Below are positions 32,735 to 44,506 of a stretch of 64,000 nt of DNA, in pieces (the stretch's first letter is position 1; the number at the start of each line of letters is the position of its first letter). The notes beneath the pieces were generated by a model. The model saw only the letters and a program-made list of their open reading frames with translations, had not been told where the DNA came from and searched no databases. This stretch comes from Aurelia coerulea (Eukaryota > Cnidaria > Scyphozoa > Semaeostomeae > Ulmaridae): positions 39,936,663-40,000,662 of the forward strand of contig CM076943.1 of the NCBI GenBank assembly GCA_039566865.1. Reading direction: 5' to 3'. The position numbers and the translations under genes are program-made.

Positions 32735-35700
32735 GACCCCGTTTACACTATGCCGGTACGAAATGAATACGGCATGAAGCAATTGGCCTCCCGTTTGCAC
32801 TATGCCGGCAAAGATAGGCACTAAATCCTTACTGGCTGACAAAATTGACACGTGACACGCCCTAAACCAATCAAATGGAACCGACATCCAACCGGGAAAT
32901 TTGAAATGTCAGATTTTAGGCCACTTTTTTGGATTTAAGGCCGCTTTTGGACGATTTTACCACCCTTCACCAAAATATAAATCGACAGAAGGAGCATGAA
33001 GATTTTCAAAAATTTCTTCACAGACCTGTTCCCAATACTGTGATACACAGTTAATCGTCGTCGCTACAAATTATTTCAAAATTTGGAAAAATGCCAAAGT
33101 TTTGAAGTTGACCTCATTGACCTCACTGTGGCTTGCTATATAGTAAAGATCTCAGTAATGGCTGAAACGTATGCATATGGCGAATAAATACTTTTCTTCG
33201 AGGGTCTTATTTTGTGTGTTCAAATATCTCCAAAACTCCTCAAAAGATGACACATTTAGAGCTGTATCTGGACCTTTTTCAGTTTCAAATTAACATAAAT
33301 ACATCAAAGCTTCAAAGACATCAAAGATTTAATGCTGAGGGGTAAGATGAACAACAGGAAAAGTGAACTTTTCGGGCCTAACAAAAACACCGCACTGTCG
33401 TTATAAATTAGAGACGAATTTGACAGGTACTTACTTTTCTATTTCGCAAGAAGAGGACCACCTGAAAATGTGAACATACAATTCCAATGAACTTTCAATC
33501 AATAACAGACATATCACTTTGCCACGCTCAAGAATGGCAAGAGCTGTAACATCCAACGTGGCCAGAACGAACGATTTCATGGTGTCCTCTTCGATAACCA
33601 AACCATTGCTTCCAATACTTTATTCAACTTTGCATCTCATCGTTGCGAGGTCGTAAGAATGGGAATCGGCAATTACCTTAGCCAAAATCTCGTATAAATT
33701 CATCAATCGTGTCCCTTGCTTTATGTGCAAGCAATGGCTATCGTTTCGTCTTCAGTGTAGCCGGTACATGAAATAGATTTGAAATGCTGGATTCAATGTA
33801 CGTAAGAATAAAATAACAAACGGAAGAAATGTACATCTTGTTCTAAATATGAAAAATAGATTGGCCACTTCAGGAAAATTACATTTAAAATACTATTTTT
33901 AAAGCTCCTTCATATCGATTTCACGTTTTGTGACGAAAAATCCATAGAAAGATATCTATTTTTCGACTACTTGCATTTGAGGTAATCTTTTAGAACCCCC
34001 CCCCCCCCTTATTTTGCGGTCAAAGAACACAGCAGCATCGAGCAAAGCTGGACATTTGTATGGCACCTTATAGACTCATGGAAGCATACATATATTTTCT
34101 GTAAGAAAATAAAAATTTGATCCAATCTCGAAAGTTTCTTAAAAATTCTTATTATCTGAGTACACACCGAGTGCACAAAAGTTCCGTAGGAGTTTCTACA
34201 AGAGGCAACATTCCATCGGCGGGATATCTCAACTGTTATGAAGTCATGCCATGCCAAGATCCTAGATCATGCAAATTATTTTTAGCACAAGAAGCCCTAG
34301 TGAAAAATGAGAAAATTTACTCCAGTATTCTTAATTTTAATTATTCGGGGCTATTTGCATGCAAAGAAACTCGTTTCAAGAACTTGAGCTCTCAGGGGCT
34401 CTAAGATCAACAAAATATTAAAATCTTGAATGTTGGAGTGGCTCAAAGTTTTACCATCTTACAGAAAATATGTGTCTGCTTTCACGAGTCTACATAGATG
34501 TATGGACCAAGGGAGCACTGGGAGCATGTGCCCCCCCCCCTTAAATTTTTCAGTAAACAAAGAAGTGCCCTTCTTATTTTCAGGAAGTGCCCCTTTAGCT
34601 TAAATTAAAAAAGTGGTCTTGAAGTGTGTGCCCCCCCCAAGTTTGAGATGCTTCCTACGTCCTTGTGTGTCTACAAAGTGCCATACAAATGTTCAGCTTT
34701 GCTCAGTGCTGCTGTGTTGTTTGGCCGTAAAGGGGAGAGTTTCTAATGGATGACCTCAAATCCCCTTCAAATGCAAACAGTCGAAAGTTAAATATTTTTC
34801 TATTGATTTCCGCTCAAAAAAATGAAATTCATATGAAGGAGCTTTAAAAATAGTATTTGAAATGTTATTTTGACGAAGTGGCCAATTTATTTTTCATATT
34901 TAAAACAAGATGTACATTTCTTTCGTTTGTTATTTTATTCTTACGTACATTGAATCCAGCATTTCAAATCTATTTCATGTACCGTACCTGCTACACTGAG
35001 GACGAAACGATAGCCATTGCTTGCACCAAAAGCAAGGGACACGATTGATGATGAATTTATACGAGGTTTTTGGCTAATGTAATTGCCGATTGAATAAAGA
35101 ATTGGGAGCAATGGTTTGGTTATCGAAGAAGACATCGCATAATCGTTTTTTTTTTGCCACGTTGGATGTTACAGCTCTTGCCATTCTTGAGCGTGGCAAA
35201 GTCATATGTTTGTTATTGATTCAAAGTTCATTGGAATTGTATGTTCACATTTTCAGTTTGTGGTCCTCTTCTTGCAAGATAGAAAAGTAAGTACCTGTTA
35301 AATTCGTCTCTAATTTATAACGACGGTGCGGTGTTTTTGTTAGGCCCGAAAAGTTCACTTTTCCTGTTGTTCATCCTACATCTCAGCATTAAATCTTTGA
35401 TGTTTTTATGTTAATTTGAAACTGAAAAAGATCCAGATACTGCTCTAAATTTGTCATCTTTTGAGGAGTTTTGGAGATACTTGAACACACAGAATAAGAC
35501 CTTCGAAGCAAAGTATTTATTCTCCATGTGCATACGTTTCAGCCATTACTGAGATCTTTACTATTGCAAGCCACAGTGAGATCAGATTCAAAACTTTGGT
35601 ATTTCTCCAAATTTTGAAATAATTTGTAGCGACGATGATTAGCTGTGTATCACAGTATTGGGAACAGGTCTGTGAAGAAATTTTTTGAAAATCTTCATGC

Positions 35701-36189
35701 TCCTTCTGTCGATTTATATTTTGGTGAAGGGTGGTAAAATCGTCCAACAGCGGCCTAAAATCCAAAAAAGTGGCCTAAAATCTGACATTTCAAATTTCCC
35801 GGTTGGATGTCGGTTCCATTTGATTGGTTTAGGGCATGTCACGTGTCAATTTTGTCAGCCAGTAAGGATTTAGTGCCTATCTTATGCCGGCATAGTTTTC
35901 ACTTGAATACGGCACGAAATGAATACGGCATGCTAACGGGCTTCTTCGCTGAACCGGCATAGTGTAAACGGCGAATACGGCATCATTTCATGTCAGATTC
36001 ACATGGAGGCGATAATTTGGCAAATGAGAGCATTCGCCTTGAAGAATCCTCCCCCTGCGCGTGGTCAAAACCTATCGTATTCATTTCGTGCCGCTATAGT
36101 GTAAACGGCAATTCCGTTTTGACAGAAAAACCAATGCGGCGCCGTTTCATGCCGTATCCATTTCGTACCGGCATAGTGTAAACGGCGTC
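32735..36189. mobile_element. Giant 3.45-kb palindromic TNA-type element
   Basis: The ends GACCCCGTTTACACTATGCC and the inverse of GACGCCGTTTACACTATGCC are flanked by TCA (32732-32734, 36190-36192). Two arms of about 1.4-1.7 kb pair through most of their length: 32830-32935 with 35760-35880, 33720-33920 with 34800-35050, and 34020-34110 with 34455-34735. They are separated by a spacer at about 34140-34450. Several extra copies of TAGTGTAAACGGC near the right end look like stacked terminal repeats. No transposase was recognised. Confidence 0.8.
34495..34667. mobile_element. Small G/C-ended element nested in the giant palindrome
   Basis: It breaks the right arm where the left arm is continuous. 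It is flanked by (A/T)GTCTACA (34487-34494, 34668-34675). The ends are loosely inverted (GGACCAAGGGAGC and CCTACGTCCTTG), and C runs lie inside both ends. Confidence 0.65.
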
Positions 36190-36389
36190 TCAATGAGATA
36201 TTGCAAAATATATTGCTCGCATATTTAGGGGGCAGTGATCTTTCAAATGGGGATGGATTTTATTGACTCTCCCGTGCGCCACCCGGTACAATGTGGTATC
36301 AAGCAAAGGCCTGCCTTTCTTCTGCTTCATGATTCTGAATTTTGATGGCGTCACATCACATTCATAAAATGATAAATAGCATACATGTA

Positions 36390-36995
36390 CCGGGTTTCCC
36401 AAAAAATGTATACAGATTTGGTTGACTGTAGCGATGTCAATCTAGCTTTTATCAATGGCTAATTACTCTCAAAATGTTCCTCGATAGTTAACTTGAATAA
36501 AGATACCTCGTTTGCTGGTATTGGTGCTTTGCGGGCAGAAATATCAATCTTGAAAGCTCAAATTTGCGTCCATTTGCAAACCAAAGCTTTGGCCCTTTTG
36601 CCTAAGCAAAATTCCTGAAGTACATCGAAATTAAGAACTGAAATTGATGAAAAATTAAGAAACTTCCCAATGGGTGACTTGGGGGTGACTTTTGGAAAAC
36701 AGAATAACACAAGATCTTATATTGTTCAAATTCTAGCAAGGTTATCGTTGATTTATACGCTGTGCCACAAGAAATTGCTTAGGCCGAACGGCTAAAGCTC
36801 TGGTTTGCAGAAAGAGGCAAATTTAAGCTTTCAAGGTTAACATGTCTGCTCTCAAAGTACCAATATCAACAAACGAGACATCTATGTTCAAGTTAACCAT
36901 CGAGGAACATATTTAGAGTGGTTAGACATTGATTGAAGCTAAATTTACAGTGCTGGAGTCAATCAAATCCGTATACATTTTTTCGGGACACCCGT
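36390..36995. mobile_element. TA-type palindromic MITE (CCGGGTTTCCC)
   Basis: The ends CCGGGTTTCCCAAAAAATG and the inverse of ACGGGTGTCCCGAAAAAATG are flanked by TA (36388-36389, 36996-36997). The arms pair through most of the 606 bases (GTTAACTTGAATAAAGAT with ATGTTCAAGTTAAC). A related fragment is at 949. Confidence 0.8.
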
Positions 36996-37019
36996 TATTG
37001 CTATAAAAATACACTGTAA

Positions 37020-37155
37020 TTTCGAAGAAATATTCAAGATATCTGAAAATTCCAACCGTAGAATTATAGCGGAATAGCAAAAGTTTCTTTCAAGCCATTG
37101 AATTCAAAGAAAAACGTCATAGAACCTGACACCAACCTTTTTAAAGATTTTGAAT
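37020..37155 (+). repeat. Dispersed repeat (GACGTCATCAAAT family), partial copy
   Basis: GTAGAATTATAGCGGAATAGC, TTCAAGCCATTGAATTCAAAG and CACCAACCTTTTTAAAGATT are shared with 19125-19500 and 55975-56060. Confidence 0.5.
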
Positions 37156-37711
37156 ATATGCTCCACAACAGAGGATAGATAGTTTATTGCTTCAATGTAT
37201 GTGCTATTAGATTTATATCTGTATATTATTAACTTCTTACAGTAAACACTCTTTAGTAGCTACATCTTATCTTATCGTCTTTGTAGATGTTCGGTTTCCT
37301 TGAAACACTGCATATTAAATGAATTACAGTTTGCGTTGCTAAGCACTAAAATGTCACAGGCATACCTCCATAAAGAGTAAATAATCAATCGACATTTAAG
37401 CATGTGTTCTTAGTTGAACAAATCAAGAGCCCACATGTTGATATAGTGTTATCTAAATATAAGCTTTTAATGGCAGAAGCATCTTAAATAGCGTGTTGCT
37501 TTCTGATTAAGCAAAAGCGAAACAACTAAAGCATTTGCGCTCGTGAAATTATTCAAATTCATCGTGGTCTATCAGCGTTAAAAGGATATGATTACCCCTG
37601 CTGCGGCGCGTAAGCAACTAAGATGACGCTGCGACTGAAAAACGAGAAGGAAATGAAAAAATTGTTCGTTTCCCTCCCGTTTCTCCTTCACAACGTCATC
37701 TTAATTGTATA

Positions 37712-37772
37712 CAGTAAATCCCCGCATATAAGAACCTACTCTTTTGAGAGCCAGGCTTTATTAATATTATTC

Positions 37773-37824
<52 letters not shown>

Positions 37825-38715
37825 CCATTTGTTTAAAGTAGGCATATACATAAGTAGCTATAATACAAGCTAATTCAAGCCTACTACAAAGTAAAATTGT
37901 TTAAAATAAAAATAAAAAATAAAACATCCATAGTGCGGAATAATTGGATATAAATACATAGATACAGATTTTTACAATGTTTTTACGGTAGTTTTAATGT
38001 TTACAATGCAACAAAATTGTATCCGCTCAAGAACCCAACCTGAGCCACGAAAGGTCTACACAGTCTACAGTTGCATTCCTCTCCATTCCAGGTTTTTATT
38101 CTCCTTTTAAAACTGGAGAGGGTACCAGATTGTTTCATGTCATTGGGAAGTGCCTGCCATAATCTACTCCCTAGAAACGATATTGTCTCTAAGCCATAGC
38201 ACGTAGTACGCGCTTGTGGCAATAGTAGATTATGGCAGCTTCTTAACCCATAAGGACTGTGTTTTTCGACAAATATTTCTTTCATGAAACTAGGATTAGG
38301 CTCCCATTTTGTTTTATAAATTTCTTGTCTGAAATAGGTTCTTATTTTGAAGTTTGAAGGTACCAAGACCAATTTCAAGGTATAAAAGGTTCTTATTTGA
38401 AGGGTGCCTTGCGTAGGCCGGTTTAGAATCTTCACCTAAGATGTCCAGCCCTGTTATTTGTTTCGGTAAGGTAATTATGTACCTAATACCCAAATCTAAG
38501 CTTACAAACAGCAGGGGAGGAGATTCAAGCTTTAACTGCCAACTGGAACAAAAATGAACTTGATAACGACAATGAAAAAATAAAATTTGCTATACCACTG
38601 CAATAAGAACATATTGTTCATTAAACTGAAACAGGTTCTTATTTACAGGATGCATAATTTACGATAAACAGCATCTAGGTTCTTGTTTGTAGGTTCTTAC
38701 ATGCGGGATTCACTG
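37712..38715. mobile_element. CAGTAAATCCCCGC MITE, copy 2, interrupted by a LINE
   Basis: The ends CAGTAAATCCCCGCATATAA and the inverse of CAGTGAATCCCGCATGTAAG are flanked by TA (37710-37711, 38716-38717). The interior matches the uninterrupted copy at 41748-42163, apart from the LINE at 37759-38327. AAGAACCT is repeated in both orientations. Confidence 0.8.
37759..38327 (-). mobile_element. 5'-truncated LINE inserted in a MITE
   Basis: On the minus strand the frame contains FLGSRLWQALPNDMKQ, FKRRIKTWNGEECNCRLC and then GFLSGY, clearly the same family as 9497-10260. The 3' end is a long TAA run (TTA on plus, 37765-37825). Both borders are visible because the empty site exists at 41748-42163: GAGAGCCAG joins TCTGAAATAGG there. 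Confidence 0.8.
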
Positions 38716-38805
38716 TATTCCCCCGCATGAGTAATTGTATTCTTTTAATGCTGACAGGCCATGGAATAGACTTGAGGCAAGTCCATCGCAACCCTGACCT
38801 GATAT

Positions 38806-38806
38806 C

Positions 38807-38846
<40 letters not shown>

Positions 38847-39010
38847 TATAATTATAATTATTATTATTATTATTATTATTTATTCATGTAAACTAAACCA
38901 CCATCATGTATAAACAGAAAATAAAATATAAAAACACCACTGTTTATTTGAATACGTTTCGATAAAAATCTTCTTCAGTTAAACTAAACCAGAGGCCAGC
39001 CGAGTATTTA
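38806..39010 (-). mobile_element. Probable Penelope-like 3' end with (AAT)n/(ATT)n
   Basis: On the minus strand, ACTGAAGAAGATTTTTATCG then AAACGTATTCAAATAAACAG resembles the tail of Penelope-like elements (CTGAAGA ... CGAAACGT ... AATAAA). It ends in a trinucleotide run that itself forms an inverted AAT/ATT microsatellite at 38806-38885. No coding part remains. Confidence 0.5.
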
Positions 39011-39501
39011 TACATTTTAAAAATTTTATTTACATGACAATATATTTACACAACCTAAGCAAAAATCATGCCAAATTATATTGCAAACAATGAAATAGCA
39101 TTTACCGCCACCACTGTTAAAAGAAAGTTTTTAAGTTTTAGATGACTCCCAGTAAACAACCATTTTGAGATATATGCGTGGCACCATTAATTAGCACACC
39201 TGGGACTGGAAACTCTTCTGTTATTGGAGCCAAGACCTTTGAGAAAAGACACCCGCCCAATAGCCCTCTAAGGATTTGCAGAACAGCTAAAAACTATTTT
39301 AGCTAATGCTAAATCCCAGATGGCAAGGTAGGGGATTCCACCCTACCACCATGTGCGTAAAAATACAAAGCCAAAGGTTGAAGTGCCCCACCCATGCAGA
39401 TCCTAGCTTCTAAATGTAACGATAGAATTTATGCCGACCCGCAAGCAAACATATCGAGTTCAATATCTGCTGCTCTTTCGTTCAGGCCAGCAGGTGAAAA
39501 C

Positions 39502-40590
39502 TAATAATAAAATAATAATTAATTTATTTACAGTTGGTGGGAGCAATAGCTTTAAAGAAAACTAATAAATACCAACTATTTACAATACAAAGTTCAAACA
39601 TAATATAAACGTAAAATATATATATGAATCTATGTACACATCATCTGCAGATGTTGCAACTGCAAGTGTCTCCTTTCCAGCTCTTAATCATATTTTTGAA
39701 TTGCTCTGTGTTTTGAGCAGCTTTTATCGTGTCCGATAACGTGTTCCACAAAATGCTTCCTCTAAATGATAAAGAATTGTTCCCATATACTAACGTATTA
39801 GTTTTATGGAGCTGCAGGAGGTTATTTGTTCGTAGGTCATGTTGAATGTCCTTTGGTGTGAAGAACTCAAACATGAAGGAGGGGCAAGCCGCATTTATGC
39901 ATTTATATATTTCAAGCATTAGTTTTTGCAAATGTTTGCAGTGGATTGTTTGCTCACCCGACCTTCTCAAGAGATCTTCAAACGATGCATCATAGTCACT
40001 ATACAGAACTCTCAGTGCACGTTTGTGCAAACGGTTGATTGTGTTGTTTGCAGTCTTCCCACAGAACATCCATATTAACGGAAAGTAGTTGAAGTTTGAG
40101 AGAATAAATGCATGGTAGAGTATTTTGGCCTTGTCTACATCGAGATATCGTGCAATCCGAGAAAAAGCCCCTGTTTTCTGATTCATCTTTCTACAAATGT
40201 GTGTTACGTGATCCCGAAAATTCAACTTTGAATCAATCGTAACTCCTAAGAGCTTTACCGTATCTGTATTGACTATAATGTTTCCATTTATGTCAAGACA
40301 GTATCTTTTGCTCTCTTTGAGACCAAGAAACATCACTTGAAATTTATCCGGGTTTGCTACCATGTTGTTTTCCCGAAACCAGGAGATTGCATTTTCAATA
40401 TCAAACTCAAGACATGCGATTACTTCCTCGACATTTTTGACACATGCGAATACCGTGTTATCATCAGAAAAATTGCATACCTGGGAGCTCTGTATAGCGA
40501 AAACAAAGTCGTTGCTGAATATATTGAACAATAAGGGCCCAAAGACTGAGCCTTGAGGAACACCAGACACTGCGCACTTCCAGAATGCTA
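39502..40590 (-). mobile_element. 5'-truncated LINE carrying the C-terminal half of its RT
   Basis: A minus-strand frame (40570 to 39641, 309 residues) opens with SGVPQGSVFGPLLFNIFSND (RT motif block) and has the active-site motif as FSDD in place of the usual FADD/YADD. GVTIDSKLNF (thumb side), SLSFRGSILWNTL and WKGDTCSCNIC follow. It is a CR1/jockey-like non-LTR element missing the endonuclease and first half of the RT, so it cannot be mobile. The 3' end is a TAA-rich tail at 39502-39520. Its truncated 5' end lies about 120 bases upstream of the exon at 40714, on the other strand. Confidence 0.88.
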
Positions 40591-40713
40591 GACAAAATCT
40601 GGCACATAATCTATTAGTTTTTAATCATTCGCAGTGTAGTTGTATGCAGTATAACGTTGTATCTCTTTACGTACTGGCCATCTTTCTCATTGGGTATCTT
40701 TCTTCTCATTTAG

Positions 40714-40818
40714 GTCAGCTTTAAAGACGAAGTGGACCATTTAGGTGAAGATGAAGAACAACTATCACCCGAGAAGAAAGATCCAGGTCCAGGACAAGTT
40801 CATGCTAATATACAAAAG
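40714..40818 (+). CDS. Internal exon 4 of the split coiled-coil gene
   Basis: A 105-base exon lies between a good acceptor (TTTCTTCTCATTTAG) and a GTACAA donor, with phase 0 at both ends. It encodes 35 acidic residues beginning VSFKDEVDHLGEDEEQLSPE and ending GQVHANIQK. Phase 0 agrees with the exon ending at 12922 and with the one starting at 42222. The link to the 5' exons rests on strand, order and phase over a long gap, so this and the last exon could instead belong to another gene. Confidence 0.5.
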
Positions 40819-40857
40819 GTACAACAAACTTTACTGCTTCAAAAGAGACATATCTAC

Positions 40858-41490
40858 CCTCGGGGGGGGGGTACTTGACTTTTAGTTTTACGGGGGTGTG
40901 CACCCCCGTAGAAAAATATACCTCTTCAATATAGCAACCTCGTTTTGAAAATGTATCAAAATTTCTTTCTATTGTTCATATGAAAATTTCAAGCCTAGAT
41001 TCGGATTTAGCACCCAACCTTGAGTCTAGTTTCGTGTTTGTGAACTGCTGGCGATTGTCATGTTGATCTTATGACGATATAAAGTTTATATACTTATAAG
41101 GGATTTGACCGTGAAAAATCGTTCAGGGTGAAACTTTACACCCTGAGTCATTTTCACGGTCGAATCCCTTACAGGTTTTCAAACTTTGCATCGCCATAAA
41201 ATCAAAATTACTACCGATAGCAACATAAAAATTTCCAGTTTAGACTAAAGTTTGAGTGCTAGATCCGAATTCGGCATCTAGAATTTCGTATCAAAAAATT
41301 TTGAACATTTTCCAAAACGAGGCTGTATATTGAAATTCGTCGAGAAACAATGAATCACTCTTTTGACAGCCTGCTTTAGAAATGTTGCCTTCCTTTGATA
41401 CCCCGCGTTAGAAAACGAGGCGCAAACGATACTCGGAAAGGAGTGCACATCCCGTTAGGAAAATATACTAAGTACCCCTCCCCCCCCCGG
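40858..41490. mobile_element. hAT-like MITE with poly-G/C ends
   Basis: The ends CCTCGGGGGGGGGGTACTTG and the inverse are flanked by ATATCTAC (40850-40857) and ATATGTAC (41491-41498). The arms pair through CTCGTTTTGAAAATGT and its inverse. A central hairpin (GACCGTGAAAA...TTTTCACGGTC) lies at 41108-41163. It sits within 40 bases of a splice donor. Confidence 0.75.
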
Positions 41491-41747
41491 ATATGTACGG
41501 GTTGTTCGAAAATCGAATGTCAGCGACTGTTGAAACGTGCAATCACTAGTCTGTGCACTGAAGTTTTTTCAGCAACCTCGAGCAACTTCTCCCATTCAAA
41601 ATATTCCATAGCTCTATAACATCATGATCGATATTTATGAATGAAATAAATCTTGTGATCTAAGCTAGCCTTCCGTCGGAAGGATAGCAGTAAGCTGGAG
41701 GGGGTCGCGGCCTTTGGAATTTGTATTTTATTGTACAAAATAGACTG

Positions 41748-42163
41748 CAGTAAACCCCGCATATAAGAACCTACAAAATTAAGAACCTAGAGGCTGTTTA
41801 TCGTAAATTATGCATCCTGTAATTAAGAACCTGCTTCAGTTTGATGAGAAATATGTTCTTAATGTAGGAGTAGCAAAATTGATCTTGGATTGCTATTATT
41901 AAGTTCGTTTTTGTCCCAGTTGGCCGTTAAATTTTGAAATCTCCTCCCCTGCTGTTTGTAAGCTTAGAATAGGGTATTGGGTACATGATTACTTTACCAA
42001 AACAAATAGCAAGGCTGGACAAGATTCTAGAATAGCCTATACGCAAGGCACACTTCAAATAAGAACCCTTATACCTTGAAATTGGTCTTAGTACCTCTAA
42101 AATAAGAACCTATTTCAGACTGGCTCTCCAAAAAAATGGGTTTTTATAAGCGGGGATTTACTG
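41748..42163. mobile_element. CAGTAAATCCCCGC MITE, copy 1 (uninterrupted)
   Basis: The ends CAGTAAACCCCGCATATAAG and the inverse of CAGTAAATCCCCGCTTATAA have TA on the right (42164-42165); the left flank reads TG. AAGAACCT recurs in both orientations. It serves as the empty site for the LINE in the copy at 37712. It ends about 60 bases before the exon at 42222. Confidence 0.75.
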
Positions 42164-42221
42164 TATTTTGATTTTATCTAATTTTATCTTGTGATCATAT
42201 CAAATTTTGATATCATTGTAG

Positions 42222-42311
42222 GAAACAATATTCAACATTGAAAATGAGAAACCAGAATCCAAAGTCGTCAATGTTGAAGAAAACAAAGATGAGGCATGTC
42301 ATGTGCAATGA
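42222..42311 (+). CDS. Terminal exon 5 of the split coiled-coil gene
   Basis: After an acceptor TGATATCATTGTAG, a phase-0 frame encodes 29 residues (ETIFNIENEKPESKVVNVEE and then NKDEACHVQ) and stops at TGA 42309-42311. Composition (E, K, N rich) agrees with the preceding exon. No AATAAA was found in the short stretch before the foldback inserted at 42373, so the poly(A) site is unknown. Confidence 0.5.
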   Translation, partial: ETIFNIENEKPESKVVNVEENKDEACHVQ

Positions 42312-42372
42312 TCTTACAGGAAAGTTACATTTGAATGATGTTATTAACATTTAATTATTCGCATAGACAGAG

Positions 42373-43439
42373 CACGGGTTGTAGGATAAATTCAGTGAAC
42401 CTATGACATAAACTACGGGTGTCCCAAAATGATGTATTATTGTTTGATTGCTTACATGTCCATAACCAATGAACCGATTTTCAAAAACTTTGATTAATTT
42501 GATTGCCTAAAGGCTAAATTGTATTTTAAGACGTCGGTCGTGGTTTTACCACGGCGTTTTCTTATCGAAAAGAAGATCGATAATCCTGCTCAAATTCAAG
42601 CCTTAGATGGCATGAGAAAGAAACGGCCTATTTTTCCAGTCAACATTTTAGATGTGATACAAAAGGCTGAACTCCTATTCGTATTCTCTGAACTCAGTAT
42701 TAACTGAATTCGTATTCTCTGAATGACACATATTCTCTGAACGATATATAAGTTGAACCTTTTGCATCACATCTAAAATATTGACTGGGAAAGTAGGCCG
42801 TTTCTTTTTCATGCCATATAAGGCTTGAATTTGAGCAGGTTTATCCATCTTCTTTTCAACATGAAGACATCGGCCTAAACCACAACCAACATCTTCGAAT
42901 ACAATTTAGCCTTTCGGCAATCGGATAAAATAAAATTTTTGAAAATCGGTTCATCGGTTATGGACATATAAGCAATCAAACAATAATACATCATTTTGGG
43001 ACAGCCGTTACATTGGTATGAAATAATGGAATATAAATCACGTTGTCTCCTTAAACTTGCATTCGTCTTTATCTTTACCTTCTGGGGCAGCAAATAAGCT
43101 TCTTTCAGGTCTAACACTACGATCATTCACGTGAGCCATTTTCCCGTTGTTTGAAATAACTGCGATGGTATCAAATTGAATTTCGTGTGCGTGGCATTGT
43201 AGCTAGGAAGGAGCAAACCAGAACGAGATTTTGTAATTTGATACTTTGGCGGTTATTTCAAACAACGAGAAAATGGCCTACCTGAGTGACTGCAGTGCTA
43301 GACCTGAAAGAAGCTTATTTGCTGCCCCAGAAGGTAAAGATAAAGACAAACACAAGGAGGAGACAAGGTGATTTATATTTTTTATTTCATACCAATTTAG
43401 TTCATTCAATGGTTCTCTGGATTTATCCTACAACCCGTG
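42373..43439. mobile_element. Foldback with 7-bp TSD, split by a TA MITE
   Basis: The ends CACGGGTTGTAGGATAAAT and the inverse are flanked by GACAGAG (42366-42372, 43440-43446). The arms continue through ATTGGTATGAAATAA and GAAGCTTATTTGCTGCCCC to a centre near 43210. The left arm is broken by the element at 42416-43008. It starts 61 bases after the stop of the split gene. Confidence 0.8.
42416..43008. mobile_element. TA-type palindromic MITE (CGGGTGTCCC)
   Basis: The ends CGGGTGTCCCAAAATGATG and the inverse of ACGGCTGTCCCAAAATGATG are flanked by TA (42414-42415, 43009-43010). The arms pair almost completely around a centre near 42710, which carries tandem CGTATTCTCTGAA words. Confidence 0.85.
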
Positions 43440-43746
43440 GACAGAGCAGAAAGTGCGTAAAATTACGTCATCGTGCATTCTGACTTCAGGAAGTGTTTGG
43501 CTACATAAGCTTTTATGAAACGATAAATCAATAGTTTGACGCCTGAGCGAAGGGGGCTAAAAGTTACGCTTTTTGTGTGGATGCGCGCGCAGTTTCTCCT
43601 CTGTTATTCGCATACGCTTTGAATTTTTTAAAAAGATAAGGCAAATGGCTATCTTTTTTTAATTATATGGCTTGACAGAACTTTAGAGACTATGTCGTTA
43701 GTTGGACTTACATAGATCTCACACTTGCATTGAAACCAAACCTGGG

Positions 43747-43880
43747 CCTTATTATTATTATCAATTTTTTATGGTAGGCGTTTAAAAGTAGCTAAATTAC
43801 AGCTAACTCATGCCTGCTAAAGCAAAAATAAACTTATTTTCAAGAGTACAAAGTAAAATAGCTCAATTAATCACGCGCAA
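43747..43880 (-). mobile_element. LINE 3' tail
   Basis: On the minus strand, GGCATGAGTTAGCTGTAATT then TAGCTACTTTTAAACGCC and a short TAA run match the 3' UTRs at 9497 and 37759. No coding part remains. Confidence 0.65.
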
Positions 43881-44072
43881 TAAGAATCGTATAGTGTACT
43901 CACCGACCGAGAATGTGTGTTTTTTGTGTCAATTCTCCTGTGTTCTGTTGTTTTCGCCATTTTGTTTGTGTAAATTGCGCGCGCATGGTGCCTCGCAGTC
44001 GTGCTCGCAGTGGACTGTTTATCACAGGGGAGCAAGGGGGAAAGCGGAGGCCTCTGAAGGAAGAGAGAAGGA

Positions 44073-44366
44073 AGGAAGACAATGGGATTTCAGACAATAA
44101 CCGATCACGTTGCTCTGCGAATTGATTCACTACATATGAAAACGGGGGTGTTTTTTTATCACCAGATGTGATTGGTTATTGTCTGAAATCCCATTGTCTT
44201 TTTGCGGATCGAATCCATCCGCAGACCTTGGATGTTTTAATGGGCTGCCTCATTAATTATTCATGAGGAGGCAGAAGTCACAAGTCCCGCTCGCTTCGTT
44301 TCTCGCTTCGTTCGAAACTCGTTCCTCCGTCTCTGACACGAGCGGGACTTGGGGCAAGTCTACCCT
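44073..44366. repeat. Inverted repeat pair and solo TAGACTTG end
   Basis: GACAATGGGATTTCAGACAA at 44078 is repeated inverted at 44180-44199. Then AAGTCCCGCTCG and CGAGCGGGACTT (44281, 44340) form a second dyad ending in GGGGCAAGTCTAC, the end motif of the MITE at 29722. Confidence 0.5.
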
Positions 44367-44506
44367 TCCACGGCCTGGCTACCAAAACAATGCCTCTGTG
44401 AAGGAGAGAAAGGGATAGGGAAAGCGATCACTATTTGAGTATTTAGGATGGTGTCCGGGAGAGACATGGGCAAGTCCCATGTTTTGTGAATTTGTTTATA
44501 CCTTGA

